DNA from: Streptomyces sp. CB00316
Lineage (GTDB): Bacteria > Actinomycetota > Actinomycetes > Streptomycetales > Streptomycetaceae
DNA: 64,000 nt
Assembly: GCF_001905595.1 (NCBI RefSeq)
Contig: NZ_LIXI01000005.1
Coordinates: 310,001 to 374,000, forward strand
Direction: 5' to 3'
The notes under the pieces were generated by a model. The model did not search any database. It saw only the letters and a list, made by a program, of their open reading frames with translations, and was not told where the DNA came from. Positions 49,587 to 58,517 of the stretch are shown here, in pieces (the stretch's first letter is position 1; each line of letters starts with the position of its first letter). The position numbers were made by a program, and so were the translations under genes.

Positions 49587-50642
49587 TCAGCTGGTGCGGC
49601 GGGTGACGAATTCGGCCAGGGCCAGCAGGTCACCGGCTCCGTCGGGGTCGGGGACCGCCCGGGAGAGGTGGTGCACCGCCCGGGCCATCCGGTCGGCCGC
49701 GCAGACCTGGGCCCAGTCCCGGCCGCCGGCCCGGTCCACGGCGTCGGCGGCGCGGTCCACCTCCGCGGAGGTGGTCATGGGTCCCCGGTAGAGCGCGGCG
49801 AGCTCGGCGGCGGCCGGCGTGCCGGAGGTCAGGGCCGCCACGACCGGCAGCGACTTCTTGTGGGCGGTGAGGTCGGCGCCGACGGGCTTGCCGGTGCGGG
49901 CCGGGTCGCCCCAGATGCCGATCAGGTCGTCGATGAGCTGGAACGACAGGCCGGCCTCCCGCCCGAAGCCGTCCATGGCACGGACCGCCCGGTCCTCCGC
50001 CCCGGCGTAGAGGGCGCCGAGCGCGCAGGCGCAGCCGAGCAGGGCGCCGGTCTTGGCGGTCGCCATGGTCAGGCATTCGTCCAGCGTGACCTCGTCCGGG
50101 CCGCGCTCCTCGAAGGCGCAGTCCGCCTGCTGGCCCGCGCAGAGCTCGATGACGCAGGAGGAGAGGCGGGCGGATGCCCGCTGTGCGGCCGGGTGGGTGT
50201 CCTCGGCCAGCAGGCGCTGGGCGAGGGCCAGCATGGCGTCGCCGGTGATGATCGCGTCCGGGACGCCGAAGACGGCCCAGGCGGTGGGCCGGTGTCTGCG
50301 GGTGGTGTCCTCGTCGATGACGTCGTCGTGGAGGAGGGTGAAGTTGTGCGCCAGCTCGACGGCGACGGCGGCGCGCACGGCGCGTTCCGGATCGCCGCCC
50401 AGCGCCCGGGCCGCGGCCAGCACGAGCGCGGGACGGATGGCCTTGCCCGCCTGTCCGGCGGCGGGCGTTCCGTCGGCGTTCGCCCAGCCGAAGTGGTACA
50501 TCGCGATCCGGCGTATGCCACCGGGCAGCGATTCCACGGCCGATCGCAGATGCGGGTCGACGAGCCGGCGCGTGCGCTCCAGCAGCGCCGCGGCCTCGTG
50601 CCCTTCCGTCGCTGCGTCCGTACTGGTCATGGTCACGGTCAC
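49587..50642 (-). CDS. Polyprenyl diphosphate synthase (encapsulin-associated)
   Basis: A 351-residue trans-isoprenyl diphosphate synthase. The first aspartate-rich motif is DDVID (residues 106-110) followed by RRHRPTAW; the second is DDLIGIWGD. This fits a C15-C20 chain-length enzyme (FPP/GGPP synthase). The N-terminus has about 25 extra residues (MTVTMTSTDAATEGHEA), a possible cargo-loading peptide. It lies 80 bp downstream of the Family 2B encapsulin gene. In that class, terpene-related enzymes are known or predicted cargo. It makes prenyl diphosphate from IPP and an allylic substrate. Confidence 0.9.
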   Translation of the reverse strand: MTVTMTSTDAATEGHEAAALLERTRRLVDPHLRSAVESLPGGIRRIAMYHFGWANADGTPAAGQAGKAIRPALVLAAARALGGDPERAVRAAVAVELAHNFTLLHDDVIDEDTTRRHRPTAWAVFGVPDAIITGDAMLALAQRLLAEDTHPAAQRASARLSSCVIELCAGQQADCAFEERGPDEVTLDECLTMATAKTGALLGCACALGALYAGAEDRAVRAMDGFGREAGLSFQLIDDLIGIWGDPARTGKPVGADLTAHKKSLPVVAALTSGTPAAAELAALYRGPMTTSAEVDRAADAVDRAGGRDWAQVCAADRMARAVHHLSRAVPDPDGAGDLLALAEFVTRRTS

Positions 50643-50722
50643 TCCCTGGGGCGGTGCGATGGGGCGGGGCCCCGGCGGCCCGGCCGGTGTCGGCCGACCG
50701 GGCCACCGGGGGTGACACGGGG

Positions 50723-52129
50723 TCAGCGCCAGCGGCTCACCTCCACGTTCTCCAGTACGCCGAGGGCGTCCGGTACCAGGATGGCGGCGGAGTAGTACGC
50801 GGTCACGAGGTAGGAGATGATCGCCTGCTCGTCGATGCCCATGAAGCGGACCGAGAGGCTCGGCTCGATCTCGTCCGGGATGCCGGTCTGCTGGAGGCCG
50901 ATGACGCCCTGCTCGGCCTCACCGGTCCTCATGCAGATGATGGAGGTGGTGCGGGCGTCGGTGACCGGGATCTTGTTGGACGGGAAGATCGGCACCCCGC
51001 GCCAGGCCGGCACGTGGTGACCGCCGATGTCCACGCTCTCGGGGACCAGTCCGCGCCGGTTGCACTCGCGGCCGAAGGCGGCGATGGCGCGCGGGTGGGC
51101 GAGGAAGAGCTTCGATCCGCGCCGCCGCGAGAGCAGTTCGTCCATGTCGTCGGGGCTGGGCACCCCGTCGTGCGGCTGGATCCGCTGGCCGTAGTCGCAG
51201 TTGTTGAGGAGGCCGAACTCCCGGTTGTTGATGAGCTCGTGCTCCTGGCGCTCGCGCAGCGCCTCGACCGTGAGCCGCAACTGCTGCTCGGTCTGGTTCA
51301 TCGGCTGGTTGTAGAGGTCGGCGACCCGGCTGTGCACCTTGAGCACCGTCTGGGCGACGCTCAGCTCGTACTCGCGGGGCGCGGCGTCGTAGTCGACGAA
51401 GGTGTGCGGGACCACGGCCTCGCCTACATGGCCGGCGGAGAGGTCGATCTCCGCCTCGCCGTACTTGTTGGTCCGCTGATGCGGGATCGTGAGCAGACCG
51501 GCGAGATGGGCGCGGAGCGGCTCCGAGCGCTCCGCCAGGTTGAACACGTCCGCGCGGCTGAGCGTCAGCAGCGTGCACGCGGTGACGGCCCGCGCGGTGT
51601 ACTCCCAGACGGCGTCGCCGTCGACCAGGCTCCGGTCACCGAAGTACGCTCCGTCGGCGAGGACTTCGAGCTCCGTCTCGTCCCCGTAGAGACCGGAGCC
51701 GATCTTCTCGACCTTGCCGTGCGCCAGCAGGAAGACCCGGTCCGCCGCGTCCCCCGCCGCGGCGAGCACCTCCCCCGCGGCCACGTCCCGCTGCTCGCAC
51801 CTGCGGGCGAGCTCGGTGAGGACCTCCTCGTCCCCGAAACTGCGCAGAGCGGGCAGCTCCCCCAGCTCGGCGGGGATCACGGCCACCCGGCCCCCGGTCT
51901 GGACGAACGTCACCCGGCCGTCACCGACCGAATAGCTGAGTCGACGGTTCACCCGGTACGTGCCGCCCTGTACCTGCACCCACGGCAGCATCTTCAGCAA
52001 CCACCGTGAGGTGATCTCCTGCATCTGCGGCGCGGATTTGGTGGTCGTCGCGAGGTTCCGCGCAGCCGCCGTCCCCAGACTCTGCTGCGGCGGCGTCTGC
52101 GTGTCGCGAACCTCTTCACCAACGGACAT
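50723..52129 (-). CDS. Family 2B encapsulin shell protein with cNMP-binding domain
   Basis: A 468-residue protein of the Family 2B encapsulin class, related to S. griseus EshA. Residues 1-90 and about 215-468 form the HK97-type shell (TSRWLLKMLPWVQVQGGTYRVNRRL, then TNKYGEAEIDL, NPREFGLL-like stretch and ELSVAQTVLKVHSRVADLYNQPMNQTEQQLRL in outline). Between them sits a cyclic-nucleotide-binding beta-roll at about 95-215 (GEVLAAAGDAADRVFLLAHGKVEKIG, ADGAYFGDRSLVDG). The start ATG 52129 has GAGAGGA upstream. The shell should enclose the polyprenyl synthase encoded next. Confidence 0.92.
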   Translation of the reverse strand: MSVGEEVRDTQTPPQQSLGTAAARNLATTTKSAPQMQEITSRWLLKMLPWVQVQGGTYRVNRRLSYSVGDGRVTFVQTGGRVAVIPAELGELPALRSFGDEEVLTELARRCEQRDVAAGEVLAAAGDAADRVFLLAHGKVEKIGSGLYGDETELEVLADGAYFGDRSLVDGDAVWEYTARAVTACTLLTLSRADVFNLAERSEPLRAHLAGLLTIPHQRTNKYGEAEIDLSAGHVGEAVVPHTFVDYDAAPREYELSVAQTVLKVHSRVADLYNQPMNQTEQQLRLTVEALRERQEHELINNREFGLLNNCDYGQRIQPHDGVPSPDDMDELLSRRRGSKLFLAHPRAIAAFGRECNRRGLVPESVDIGGHHVPAWRGVPIFPSNKIPVTDARTTSIICMRTGEAEQGVIGLQQTGIPDEIEPSLSVRFMGIDEQAIISYLVTAYYSAAILVPDALGVLENVEVSRWR

Positions 52130-52264
52130 CTGACGTCCTCTCAATCATGGGCTGACCTGCTGGAGAAGCCTTTCAGCAGAGGACGTCGTCCGCCATTACA
52201 CAAAAGAGTGTGACTAATCGGCCTTCGGTCGGGGCACGTCGCTCCCCGTCGCCCCGCGGACCGC

Positions 52265-52291
52265 ATAAGTTGCATCCAGGATGCAACTTAT
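52265..52291 (+). promoter_or_regulatory. NsrR operator and nsrR promoter
   Basis: A perfect 27-bp palindrome of two 13-bp arms (left arm ATAAGTTGCATCC) separated by one A, ending 13 bp before the nsrR ATG. The 11-1-11 layout is that of NsrR sites. The right arm runs into a TAGGGT -10-like hexamer, so bound NsrR would block its own transcription. Confidence 0.85.
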
Positions 52292-52304
52292 CTAGGGTGG
52301 CGCC

Positions 52305-52751
52305 ATGCGGCTGACCAGATTCACCGATGTGGCGCTCCGCGTGCTCATGCGGCTGGCGGTCGCGGAGGGCGTGGACCCACCCACCACGCGCGAGGTGGCG
52401 GACACGATGCGGGTGCCCTACACACACGCGGCCAAGGTCGTCGCCCGCCTCCAGCACCTGAACCTGCTCGACGCCCGCCGCGGCCGGGGCGGCGGCCTCA
52501 CCCTCACCGCCGCTGGGCACTCCGCCTCGATCGGCGCTCTCGTTCGGGAGCTGGAGGGCACGGACGACGTGGTGGAGTGCGAGGGCGACACCCCCTGCCC
52601 GCTGCGCTCCGACTGCCGACTGCGCGGCGCCCTGCGGCGGGCCCAGGAGGCCTTCTACGCCTCGCTCGACCCGATCACCGTCACCGATCTCGTCGCCTCC
52701 CCCACCGGCCCCCTGCTGCTCGGCATCGGCAGCGGACCACCACCGGACTGA
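52305..52751 (+). CDS. nsrR: Nitric-oxide-sensing Rrf2 repressor NsrR
   Basis: A 148-residue Rrf2-family winged-helix protein. Cys92, Cys98 and Cys104 (CEGDTPCPLRSDC, C-x5-C-x5-C) match the three Fe-S cysteines of Streptomyces NsrR, and Asp8 (RFTDVA) matches its fourth ligand. NO destroys the [4Fe-4S] cluster and releases the repressor. The only other gene of the unit is hmp 102 bp downstream, and both have NsrR-like sites. Confidence 0.93.
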   Translation: MRLTRFTDVALRVLMRLAVAEGVDPPTTREVADTMRVPYTHAAKVVARLQHLNLLDARRGRGGGLTLTAAGHSASIGALVRELEGTDDVVECEGDTPCPLRSDCRLRGALRRAQEAFYASLDPITVTDLVASPTGPLLLGIGSGPPPD

Positions 52752-52809
52752 GCCCGACCCCGCCACACTCCCGACCCACCCGACCCGGGCGCGGATCACC
52801 TCGCCCAAA

Positions 52810-52832
52810 AATAAGCATTGCAAATACCAATT
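52810..52832 (+). promoter_or_regulatory. Candidate NsrR site before hmp
   Basis: A 23-bp AT-rich element ending ATACCAATT, just upstream of the hmp ribosome-binding site. It agrees with my recollection of the Streptomyces NsrR/hmpA consensus at 15 of 23 positions, more weakly than the nsrR palindrome. Confidence 0.5.
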
Positions 52833-52853
52833 AACACAGAGGAGCCCCTTCGC

Positions 52854-54050
52854 ATGCTCTCCGACCGGTCCACCGCCACCGTGCGCGCCACCCTTCCCGC
52901 CGTCGGCGCGGCCATCGGGGACATCGCCGACCTCTTCTACGAGAAGCTCTTCCAGGCCCATCCGGAGCTGCTGCGCGATCTGTTCAACCGGGGCAACCAG
53001 GCCTCCGGCGACCAGCGCAAAGCCCTGGCCGGGTCCATCGCCGCGTTCGCGACCGCGCTGGTCGAGCAGCCCGGCACCCGGCCCGACGTGATGCTGAACC
53101 GGATCGCCCACAAGCACGCCTCGCTGGGGGTGACCCCCGAGCAGTACGACGTGGTGCACACCCACCTCTTCGCCGCGATCGCCGACGTACTGGGAGACGC
53201 GGTCACCCCTGAGGTCGCCGCGGCCTGGGACGAGGTCTACTGGCTGATGGCGAACGCCCTCATCACCATCGAGGCGCGGCTCTACGCCCAGCGGGGCGTC
53301 GTGGCGGGCGATGTGTGGCGGGAGTGGGAGGTCACCGCCCGGGTCGAGGAGACCGAGGACGTCGCCACCTTCCGCCTCCGACCGGCGGACGGCGGCGACG
53401 CTCCCGCCTTCCGGCCCGGCCAGTACGTCTCCGTACAGGTCGAACTGGCGGACGGGGCCCGGCAGATACGCCAGTACAGCCTCTCCTCATCCCCCGGCTC
53501 GCGGCTGCGCTCCATCACCGTGAAGCGGGTGCGCGGAGAGGAGACCCCCGACGGCGAGGTCTCCCTCCACCTCCACGAGCACACCCGCGCGGGCGACCGG
53601 CTGCGCGTCTCCGTCCCCTACGGGGACCTGGTCCTCGACCGCCTGGACGCGCCCCTGCTGCTGGCCTCGGCGGGGATCGGCTGCACGCCCGTGCTGTCGA
53701 TGCTGGAGTACCTGGCCGAGCAGGGCCACGACCGCCCGGTCACCGTGGTGCACGGCGACCGCTCCCCCGCCGACCACGCCCTGCGCGCCCACCACGTCCG
53801 GCTGACGGAGGAGCTCCCGGAGGCCGAGCCGCACTTCTGGTACGAGACCCCGGAGGCCGGGCACCCCGCCCACCGCACCGGCCTCGTCGACCTGAACGGC
53901 ATCACCGTGCTGCCCGGCACCCACGCCTATCTGTGCGGTCCGCTCCCCTTCATGCGCACGGTCCGCACCCGGCTGCTGGAGGCCGGGGTGCGCCCGGCCG
54001 ACATCCACTACGAGGTGTTCGGCCCGGACCTCTGGCTGGCGAGCGCCTGA
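52854..54050 (+). CDS. hmp: Flavohaemoglobin / nitric oxide dioxygenase
   Basis: A 398-residue Hmp. The globin domain has Tyr29 (LFYEKLF, B10) and proximal His88 (AHKHASL), then the FAD domain (RPGQYVSVQVEL, IRQYSLSSSPGS) and the NAD domain (LLLASAGIGCTPVLSM, YLCGPLPFM, FGPD). It oxidises NO to nitrate in the cytoplasm. GAGGAG precedes the ATG at 52854. Co-localised with nsrR and probably repressed by it. Confidence 0.95.
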   Translation: MLSDRSTATVRATLPAVGAAIGDIADLFYEKLFQAHPELLRDLFNRGNQASGDQRKALAGSIAAFATALVEQPGTRPDVMLNRIAHKHASLGVTPEQYDVVHTHLFAAIADVLGDAVTPEVAAAWDEVYWLMANALITIEARLYAQRGVVAGDVWREWEVTARVEETEDVATFRLRPADGGDAPAFRPGQYVSVQVELADGARQIRQYSLSSSPGSRLRSITVKRVRGEETPDGEVSLHLHEHTRAGDRLRVSVPYGDLVLDRLDAPLLLASAGIGCTPVLSMLEYLAEQGHDRPVTVVHGDRSPADHALRAHHVRLTEELPEAEPHFWYETPEAGHPAHRTGLVDLNGITVLPGTHAYLCGPLPFMRTVRTRLLEAGVRPADIHYEVFGPDLWLASA

Positions 54051-54083
54051 GGGAGCGCCGTCGGGGCGGGCCACAATGGACGT

Positions 54084-55016
54084 GTGAACCGCCCGCCCCT
54101 CCACCCCGAGACCCTTCTGCGCCCCCGGGTGCCGTCCCCGCTGCAGGAGGTCCGGGACGACCGCTTCGCCCGGCGCGGGATCACGCTCCTCCTCAAGCGG
54201 GACGACCTGATCCACCCCGATCTGCCGGGCAACAAGTGGCGCAAACTCGCGCTCAACCTGGAGGCGGCCGCCGGGCGGACCGTGCTGACGTTCGGCGGCG
54301 CCTACTCCAACCACCTGCGCGCCACCGCCGCGGCCGGCCGGCTGCTGGGGTTCCCGACCATCGGCGTGGTGCGCGGCGACGAGCTGGCGCGCCGCCCACT
54401 CAACCCCTCGCTCGCCCGGTGTGCCGCCGACGGCATGCGGCTGCACTTCGTGGACCGCTCGGCCTACCGGTCGAAGGCCTCACCCGAGGCCCTGGAGGGG
54501 CTGCTGAGCCTGTTCGGGGACGTGGAGGTGATCCCGGAGGGCGGCAGCAACGCGCTCGCCGCACAGGGCTGCGCAGCGCTGGGGCGCGAGTTGCGCGGGC
54601 ACACCGATGTGGCGGCCGTGGCCTGCGGGACCGGCGGCACCCTGGCCGGGCTCGCGGCCGGGCTGGACGGCGGGCAGCGCGCCCTGGGCGTACCGGTGCT
54701 GCGCGGCGGCTTCCTCGGGACGACCGTGACCGAGCTCCAGCAGGAGGCGTTCGGCGGTCCGGCCGGGAGCTGGTCGCTGGACGAGCGCTTCGCCTTCGGC
54801 GGCTACGCCCGTACGACCCCGGAACTGGACGCCTTCGCCGCGGACTTCGAGCACCGGCACGGGCTGCCGGTGGAGCGGGTCTACGTCGCCAAGCTGCTGT
54901 TCGCGCTGACGGCCCTGGCCGAGGAGGGGGCGTTCGCCCCGGGCAGCCGGGTGACCGGGGTGATCACGGGCACGCCCGATGCGCCGGGGCCTCAGGAATC
55001 GTCCGTCTCCCGGTAG
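54084..55016 (+). CDS. PLP-dependent D-cysteine desulfhydrase/ACC deaminase-like enzyme
   Basis: A 310-residue fold-type II PLP enzyme. The PLP Lys is in GNKWRKLALNL, followed by TFGGAYSNHLRATAAAG and the phosphate-binding ACGTGGTLAGLA. It cannot be decided between D-Cys desulfhydrase and ACC deaminase from sequence alone; the Streptomyces versions are more often desulfhydrases. GTG 54084 lies 7 bp after a CACAAT element, so the mRNA may be leaderless. Its 3' end overlaps the convergent antiporter gene by 25 bp. Confidence 0.85.
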   Translation: MNRPPLHPETLLRPRVPSPLQEVRDDRFARRGITLLLKRDDLIHPDLPGNKWRKLALNLEAAAGRTVLTFGGAYSNHLRATAAAGRLLGFPTIGVVRGDELARRPLNPSLARCAADGMRLHFVDRSAYRSKASPEALEGLLSLFGDVEVIPEGGSNALAAQGCAALGRELRGHTDVAAVACGTGGTLAGLAAGLDGGQRALGVPVLRGGFLGTTVTELQQEAFGGPAGSWSLDERFAFGGYARTTPELDAFAADFEHRHGLPVERVYVAKLLFALTALAEEGAFAPGSRVTGVITGTPDAPGPQESSVSR

Positions 55017-56593
55017 GCCGCCGCCTCCTCCAGGTCGAGCCGGCGCAGCAACGTCCGCATCATCTCGTCGTCGATGCGCCGCTCGTCCCGGAGCAGGACG
55101 AAGACCTCCCGTTCGGCCTTGATCATCTCGCGGGCGAGCCGCCGGTAGGTCTCGTCCGCCGACTCCCCCGTGACCGGGTCCGCCGCTCCCAGCCGCTCCC
55201 AGACGGAGTTGCGGCGCCGCTCCAGCACGCCGCGCAGGCGGTCCGCCAGCGGGGGCGGCAGGCTGTCGTGCGGGTCGGCGAGCAGCTCCTCCAGGCGCGC
55301 CTCGGCGGCCGCCGACGCCTCGCTCTGGGCCTGCGCCTCGATGAGCGTTTCGGTCCGCGGGTCGCGCCGCGGCAGCTTCAGTACACGGACGAGGACGGGC
55401 AGGGTCAGCCCCTGGATCACCAGCGTGGCGATGACGGTGGTGAAGGTCAGGAACAGCACCAGGTTGCGTGCCGGGAACGGCTCGCCGTCGTGCGTGGCCA
55501 GCGGGATGGAGAAGGCGACGGCCAGCGAGACGACACCGCGCATGCCCGCCCAGCCGACGATCAGGGGCGCGGTCCAGCCGGTGCCCGGTTCCCGCTCCCG
55601 TACCCGCTTGGACAGCCATCGGGGCAGGTAGGTGGCCGGGTAGACCCAGACGAAGCGGACCACGACGACCGCGACGAAGACGATCGCCGCGTAGCCGAGC
55701 GCCTCCGTCGCGCCGCCCGCTTCGAGCCCTTCGAGGACGAAGGGCAGCTGGAGCCCGATCAGGGCGAAGACCGTGGACTCCAGGACGAAGGCGACCATCT
55801 TCCAGACCGCGGCCTCCTGGAGGCGGGTGGCGAAGTCGACCTGCCAGGAACGGTGTCCCAGATAGAGGGCGACGACGACCACGGCGAGGACTCCGGAGGC
55901 GTGCACCCGCTCGGCCGCCGCGTACGCCACGAACGGGATCAGAAGAGAGAGCGTGTTCTGGAGAAGGGCCTCCTCGAGGTGCGTGCGCAACCAGTGCAGC
56001 GGCACCATCAGGAGCAGACCGACCCCGACCCCGCCGACCGCGGCCAGCAGGAACTCGGCGATCCCCTCGCCCCAGCTCATCCCCTCCCCGATCGCGGCGG
56101 CCAGCGCCACCCGGAAGGCGGTGATCGCGGTGGCGTCGTTCACCAGCGACTCACCCTGAAGGATGGTCGTCACCCGGGCGGGCAGCCCGACCCGGCGGGC
56201 GATCGCGGCGGCCGTCACGGCGTCCGGCGGCGCGATCACGGCGCCCAGAACGAGTGCGGCGGTCAGCGGCAGCTCGGGGATCACGAGGTACGCCAGCCAG
56301 CCCACGGCGAGGGTGGCGAAGAGGGTGTACCCCACGGAGAGCAGCGCGACCGGCCGGATGTTGGCCCGCAGATCCAGGTAGGAGCTGTCGACGGCCGCCG
56401 TGTGGAGCAGCGGGGGAAGCAGCAGCGGGAGCACGATGTGCGCGTCCAGGTGGTACGTCGGAACGCCCGGCACCAGGCCCGCGACGAGGCCGACGGCGAC
56501 CAGGACGAGCGGGGCGGGGACCGGGGTGCGGCGCGCCGCGCCGGCGACCGCGGCACTGGCCGCGACCAGCGCCACCAGCGGCAGCGCGTCCAT
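54992..56593 (-). CDS. Na+/H+ antiporter (CPA1/NhaP type)
   Basis: A 533-residue antiporter with about 12 TM helices. The transport motif APPDAVTAAAIARRVGLP and GESLVNDATAITAF (ND pair) are those of CPA1 exchangers. A cytoplasmic C-terminal helical domain of about 130 residues follows. It exports Na+ (or K+) in exchange for H+, for pH and salt homeostasis. Divergent from the UBP zinc-finger gene (35-bp gap). Confidence 0.93.
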   Translation of the reverse strand: MDALPLVALVAASAAVAGAARRTPVPAPLVLVAVGLVAGLVPGVPTYHLDAHIVLPLLLPPLLHTAAVDSSYLDLRANIRPVALLSVGYTLFATLAVGWLAYLVIPELPLTAALVLGAVIAPPDAVTAAAIARRVGLPARVTTILQGESLVNDATAITAFRVALAAAIGEGMSWGEGIAEFLLAAVGGVGVGLLLMVPLHWLRTHLEEALLQNTLSLLIPFVAYAAAERVHASGVLAVVVVALYLGHRSWQVDFATRLQEAAVWKMVAFVLESTVFALIGLQLPFVLEGLEAGGATEALGYAAIVFVAVVVVRFVWVYPATYLPRWLSKRVREREPGTGWTAPLIVGWAGMRGVVSLAVAFSIPLATHDGEPFPARNLVLFLTFTTVIATLVIQGLTLPVLVRVLKLPRRDPRTETLIEAQAQSEASAAAEARLEELLADPHDSLPPPLADRLRGVLERRRNSVWERLGAADPVTGESADETYRRLAREMIKAEREVFVLLRDERRIDDEMMRTLLRRLDLEEAAAYRETDDS

Positions 56594-56628
56594 CTCACCG
56601 TCCTCGGATACGTCGTAACCTGCCCATC

Positions 56629-56889
56629 ATGAGCGAGTGTGCGCATGTAGCGGATCTGCCACGCCCCGAGCCCGTACCGCTCGGGGACACCTGCCCCGAG
56701 TGCCTGGCCGCGGGCACCCACCCCGTGCAGCTGCGGCTCTGCCTGGCCTGCGGGCACGTCGGCTGCTGCGATTCCTCGCCCCTGCGGCACGCCACCGGGC
56801 ACTTCCGGGAGACCCGTCACCCGGTGATGCGGAGCTTCGAGCCGGGCGAGAGCTGGCGCTGGTGCTTCGAGGACGGTTCGATCGTCTGA
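56629..56889 (+). CDS. UBP-type zinc-finger protein
   Basis: An 86-residue zf-UBP protein. Cys and His lie in the family pattern: C4..H6, CPEC, CLACGHVGCCDSS, HATGHFRETRHPVM. It ends WRWCFEDGSIV. Stand-alone zf-UBP proteins are common in actinobacteria; the domain binds ubiquitin tails in eukaryotes, but the bacterial role is unknown. Possibly co-regulated with the divergent antiporter. Confidence 0.9.
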   Translation: MSECAHVADLPRPEPVPLGDTCPECLAAGTHPVQLRLCLACGHVGCCDSSPLRHATGHFRETRHPVMRSFEPGESWRWCFEDGSIV

Positions 56890-57120
56890 CGTCTGGGTAC
56901 GTCAATCCGGCGCCGGTTCTTCGTAATTGGACGCCGCAGACCCCTAGCCACTGTGTGTACTCGTGGGCTTACTATGAGTGATGGCCGGGGGATGGGGTGC
57001 GGGCGACACTGCATCATGGATCCGATAGCGTCGCCGAGCTGAGAACCGTCGACCGACCGCATGGCTCCGGGCCACCCTTCCCGGAACCTCGAAAGAGTTT
57101 GTGCCACCTTGGAGGTGAGG

Positions 57121-57534
57121 GTGTCCCAGATCGCAGGCGAGCCCGGGAATCAGGACTTCGTAGAGGTCCGGCTGCCCGCTGCGGGTGCCTACCTGTCGGT
57201 GCTGCGAACGGCCACGGCCGGTCTCGCAGCGCGTTTGGACTTCACTCTCGACGAGATCGAGGATCTTCGTATCGCGGTGGACGAGGCCTGCGCGATCCTG
57301 CTTCAGCAGGCCGTGCCCGGCTCCGTCCTCAGCTGCGTGTTCCGGCTCATCGACGACTCTCTCGAGGTGACGGTGTCGGCCCCCACGACGGACGGCCGCG
57401 CACCCGAGCGTGACACCTTCGCCTGGACGGTGCTCTCCGCACTGGCCGGCAAGGTCGAGTCGACGGTCGCCGACGACCGTACGGTCAGCATCAGCCTCTA
57501 CAAACAGCGCGGCGCGGGCCCCGGGCCGGCGTGA
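57121..57534 (+). CDS. rshA: Anti-sigma factor of SigH (RsbW-like kinase fold)
   Basis: A 137-residue GHKL-fold anti-sigma factor. LDEIEDLRIAVDEACAILL is the N box region. The ATP-binding G box is short, as in related SigF/SigH anti-sigma factors. Start GTG 57121 has GGAGG 5 bp upstream, better than ATG 57061. Its stop overlaps the sigma factor start (GTGA), so binding partners are made in fixed ratio. It should hold the sigma factor inactive until salt or heat stress. Confidence 0.87.
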   Translation: MSQIAGEPGNQDFVEVRLPAAGAYLSVLRTATAGLAARLDFTLDEIEDLRIAVDEACAILLQQAVPGSVLSCVFRLIDDSLEVTVSAPTTDGRAPERDTFAWTVLSALAGKVESTVADDRTVSISLYKQRGAGPGPA

Positions 57535-58481
57535 GCGACGGGAACGGGGACGGTCCTGTGCGGGACGAGACGATCCGACCCGGGGTGGTGCGCCCAGCGG
57601 GCATCCCGGAGCAACAGGCCCGGCCGCATCCGATGGACGGAGCGGACGGGCCCCAGGGGCTGAACGTCGCGGTGGAGCAGGCGCAGGAGCGGGCGGGCCA
57701 GATGAGCGAGCACGGGCACCACGATCCACACGACCGCAGCGGGGCCCGGGCCCTGTTCATCGAGTTGCGGGAGCTTCCCGACGGCAGCGCGGAGAAGGCG
57801 GAGCTGCGCAACCGGCTGGTACGGATGCATCTGCCGCTGGTGGAGCACCTGGCCCGGCGCTTCCGCAACCGCGGGGAGCCCCTGGACGACCTGACGCAGG
57901 TCGCCACGATCGGTCTGATCAAGTCGGTGGACCGGTTCGACCCGGACCGGGGCGTGGAGTTCTCGACGTACGCGACCCCCACGGTCGTCGGCGAGATCAA
58001 GCGCCACTTCCGGGACAAGGGCTGGGCGGTGCGGGTGCCCCGCCGCCTCCAGGAGCTGCGGCTTTCCCTGACCACGGCCACCGCCGAGCTCTCCCAGCAG
58101 CACGGCCGCTCGCCGACCGTGCACGAGCTGGCCGAGCGGCTCGGCATCTCCGAGGAGGAGGTGCTGGAAGGCCTGGAGTCGGCCAACGCGTACAGCACGC
58201 TCTCGCTGGACGTGCCGGACACGGACGACGAGTCCCCCGCCGTCGCGGACACGCTGGGCTCCGAGGACGAGGCGCTGGAGGGCGTGGAGTACCGGGAGTC
58301 GCTCAAGCCGCTCCTGGAGGACCTGCCGCCGCGCGAGAAGCGCATCCTGCTGCTGCGGTTCTTCGGCAACATGACCCAGTCGCAGATCGCCCAGGAGGTC
58401 GGCATCTCGCAGATGCACGTCTCCAGGCTGCTGGCCCGCACCCTGGCCCAGCTGCGCGAGCGCCTGCTCGTCGAGGAGTAG
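57531..58481 (+). CDS. sigH: Stress-response sigma factor SigH (SigB/F/G-like)
   Basis: A 316-residue SigF/B-type sigma factor. An N-terminal extension of about 65 residues comes before region 2 (LIKSVDRFDPDRGVEFSTYATPTVVGEIKRHFRD), region 3 and region 4 (QSQIAQEVGISQMHVSRLLARTL). It lacks region 1. The gene follows the anti-sigma gene with GTGA overlap; several in-frame starts may give size isoforms, as reported for SigH in S. coelicolor. It directs osmotic and developmental gene sets. Confidence 0.92.
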   Translation: MSDGNGDGPVRDETIRPGVVRPAGIPEQQARPHPMDGADGPQGLNVAVEQAQERAGQMSEHGHHDPHDRSGARALFIELRELPDGSAEKAELRNRLVRMHLPLVEHLARRFRNRGEPLDDLTQVATIGLIKSVDRFDPDRGVEFSTYATPTVVGEIKRHFRDKGWAVRVPRRLQELRLSLTTATAELSQQHGRSPTVHELAERLGISEEEVLEGLESANAYSTLSLDVPDTDDESPAVADTLGSEDEALEGVEYRESLKPLLEDLPPREKRILLLRFFGNMTQSQIAQEVGISQMHVSRLLARTLAQLRERLLVEE

Positions 58482-58517
58482 AACGGCCCTCCGGCAGGGC
58501 GCCGCGGATCTCGGGGC

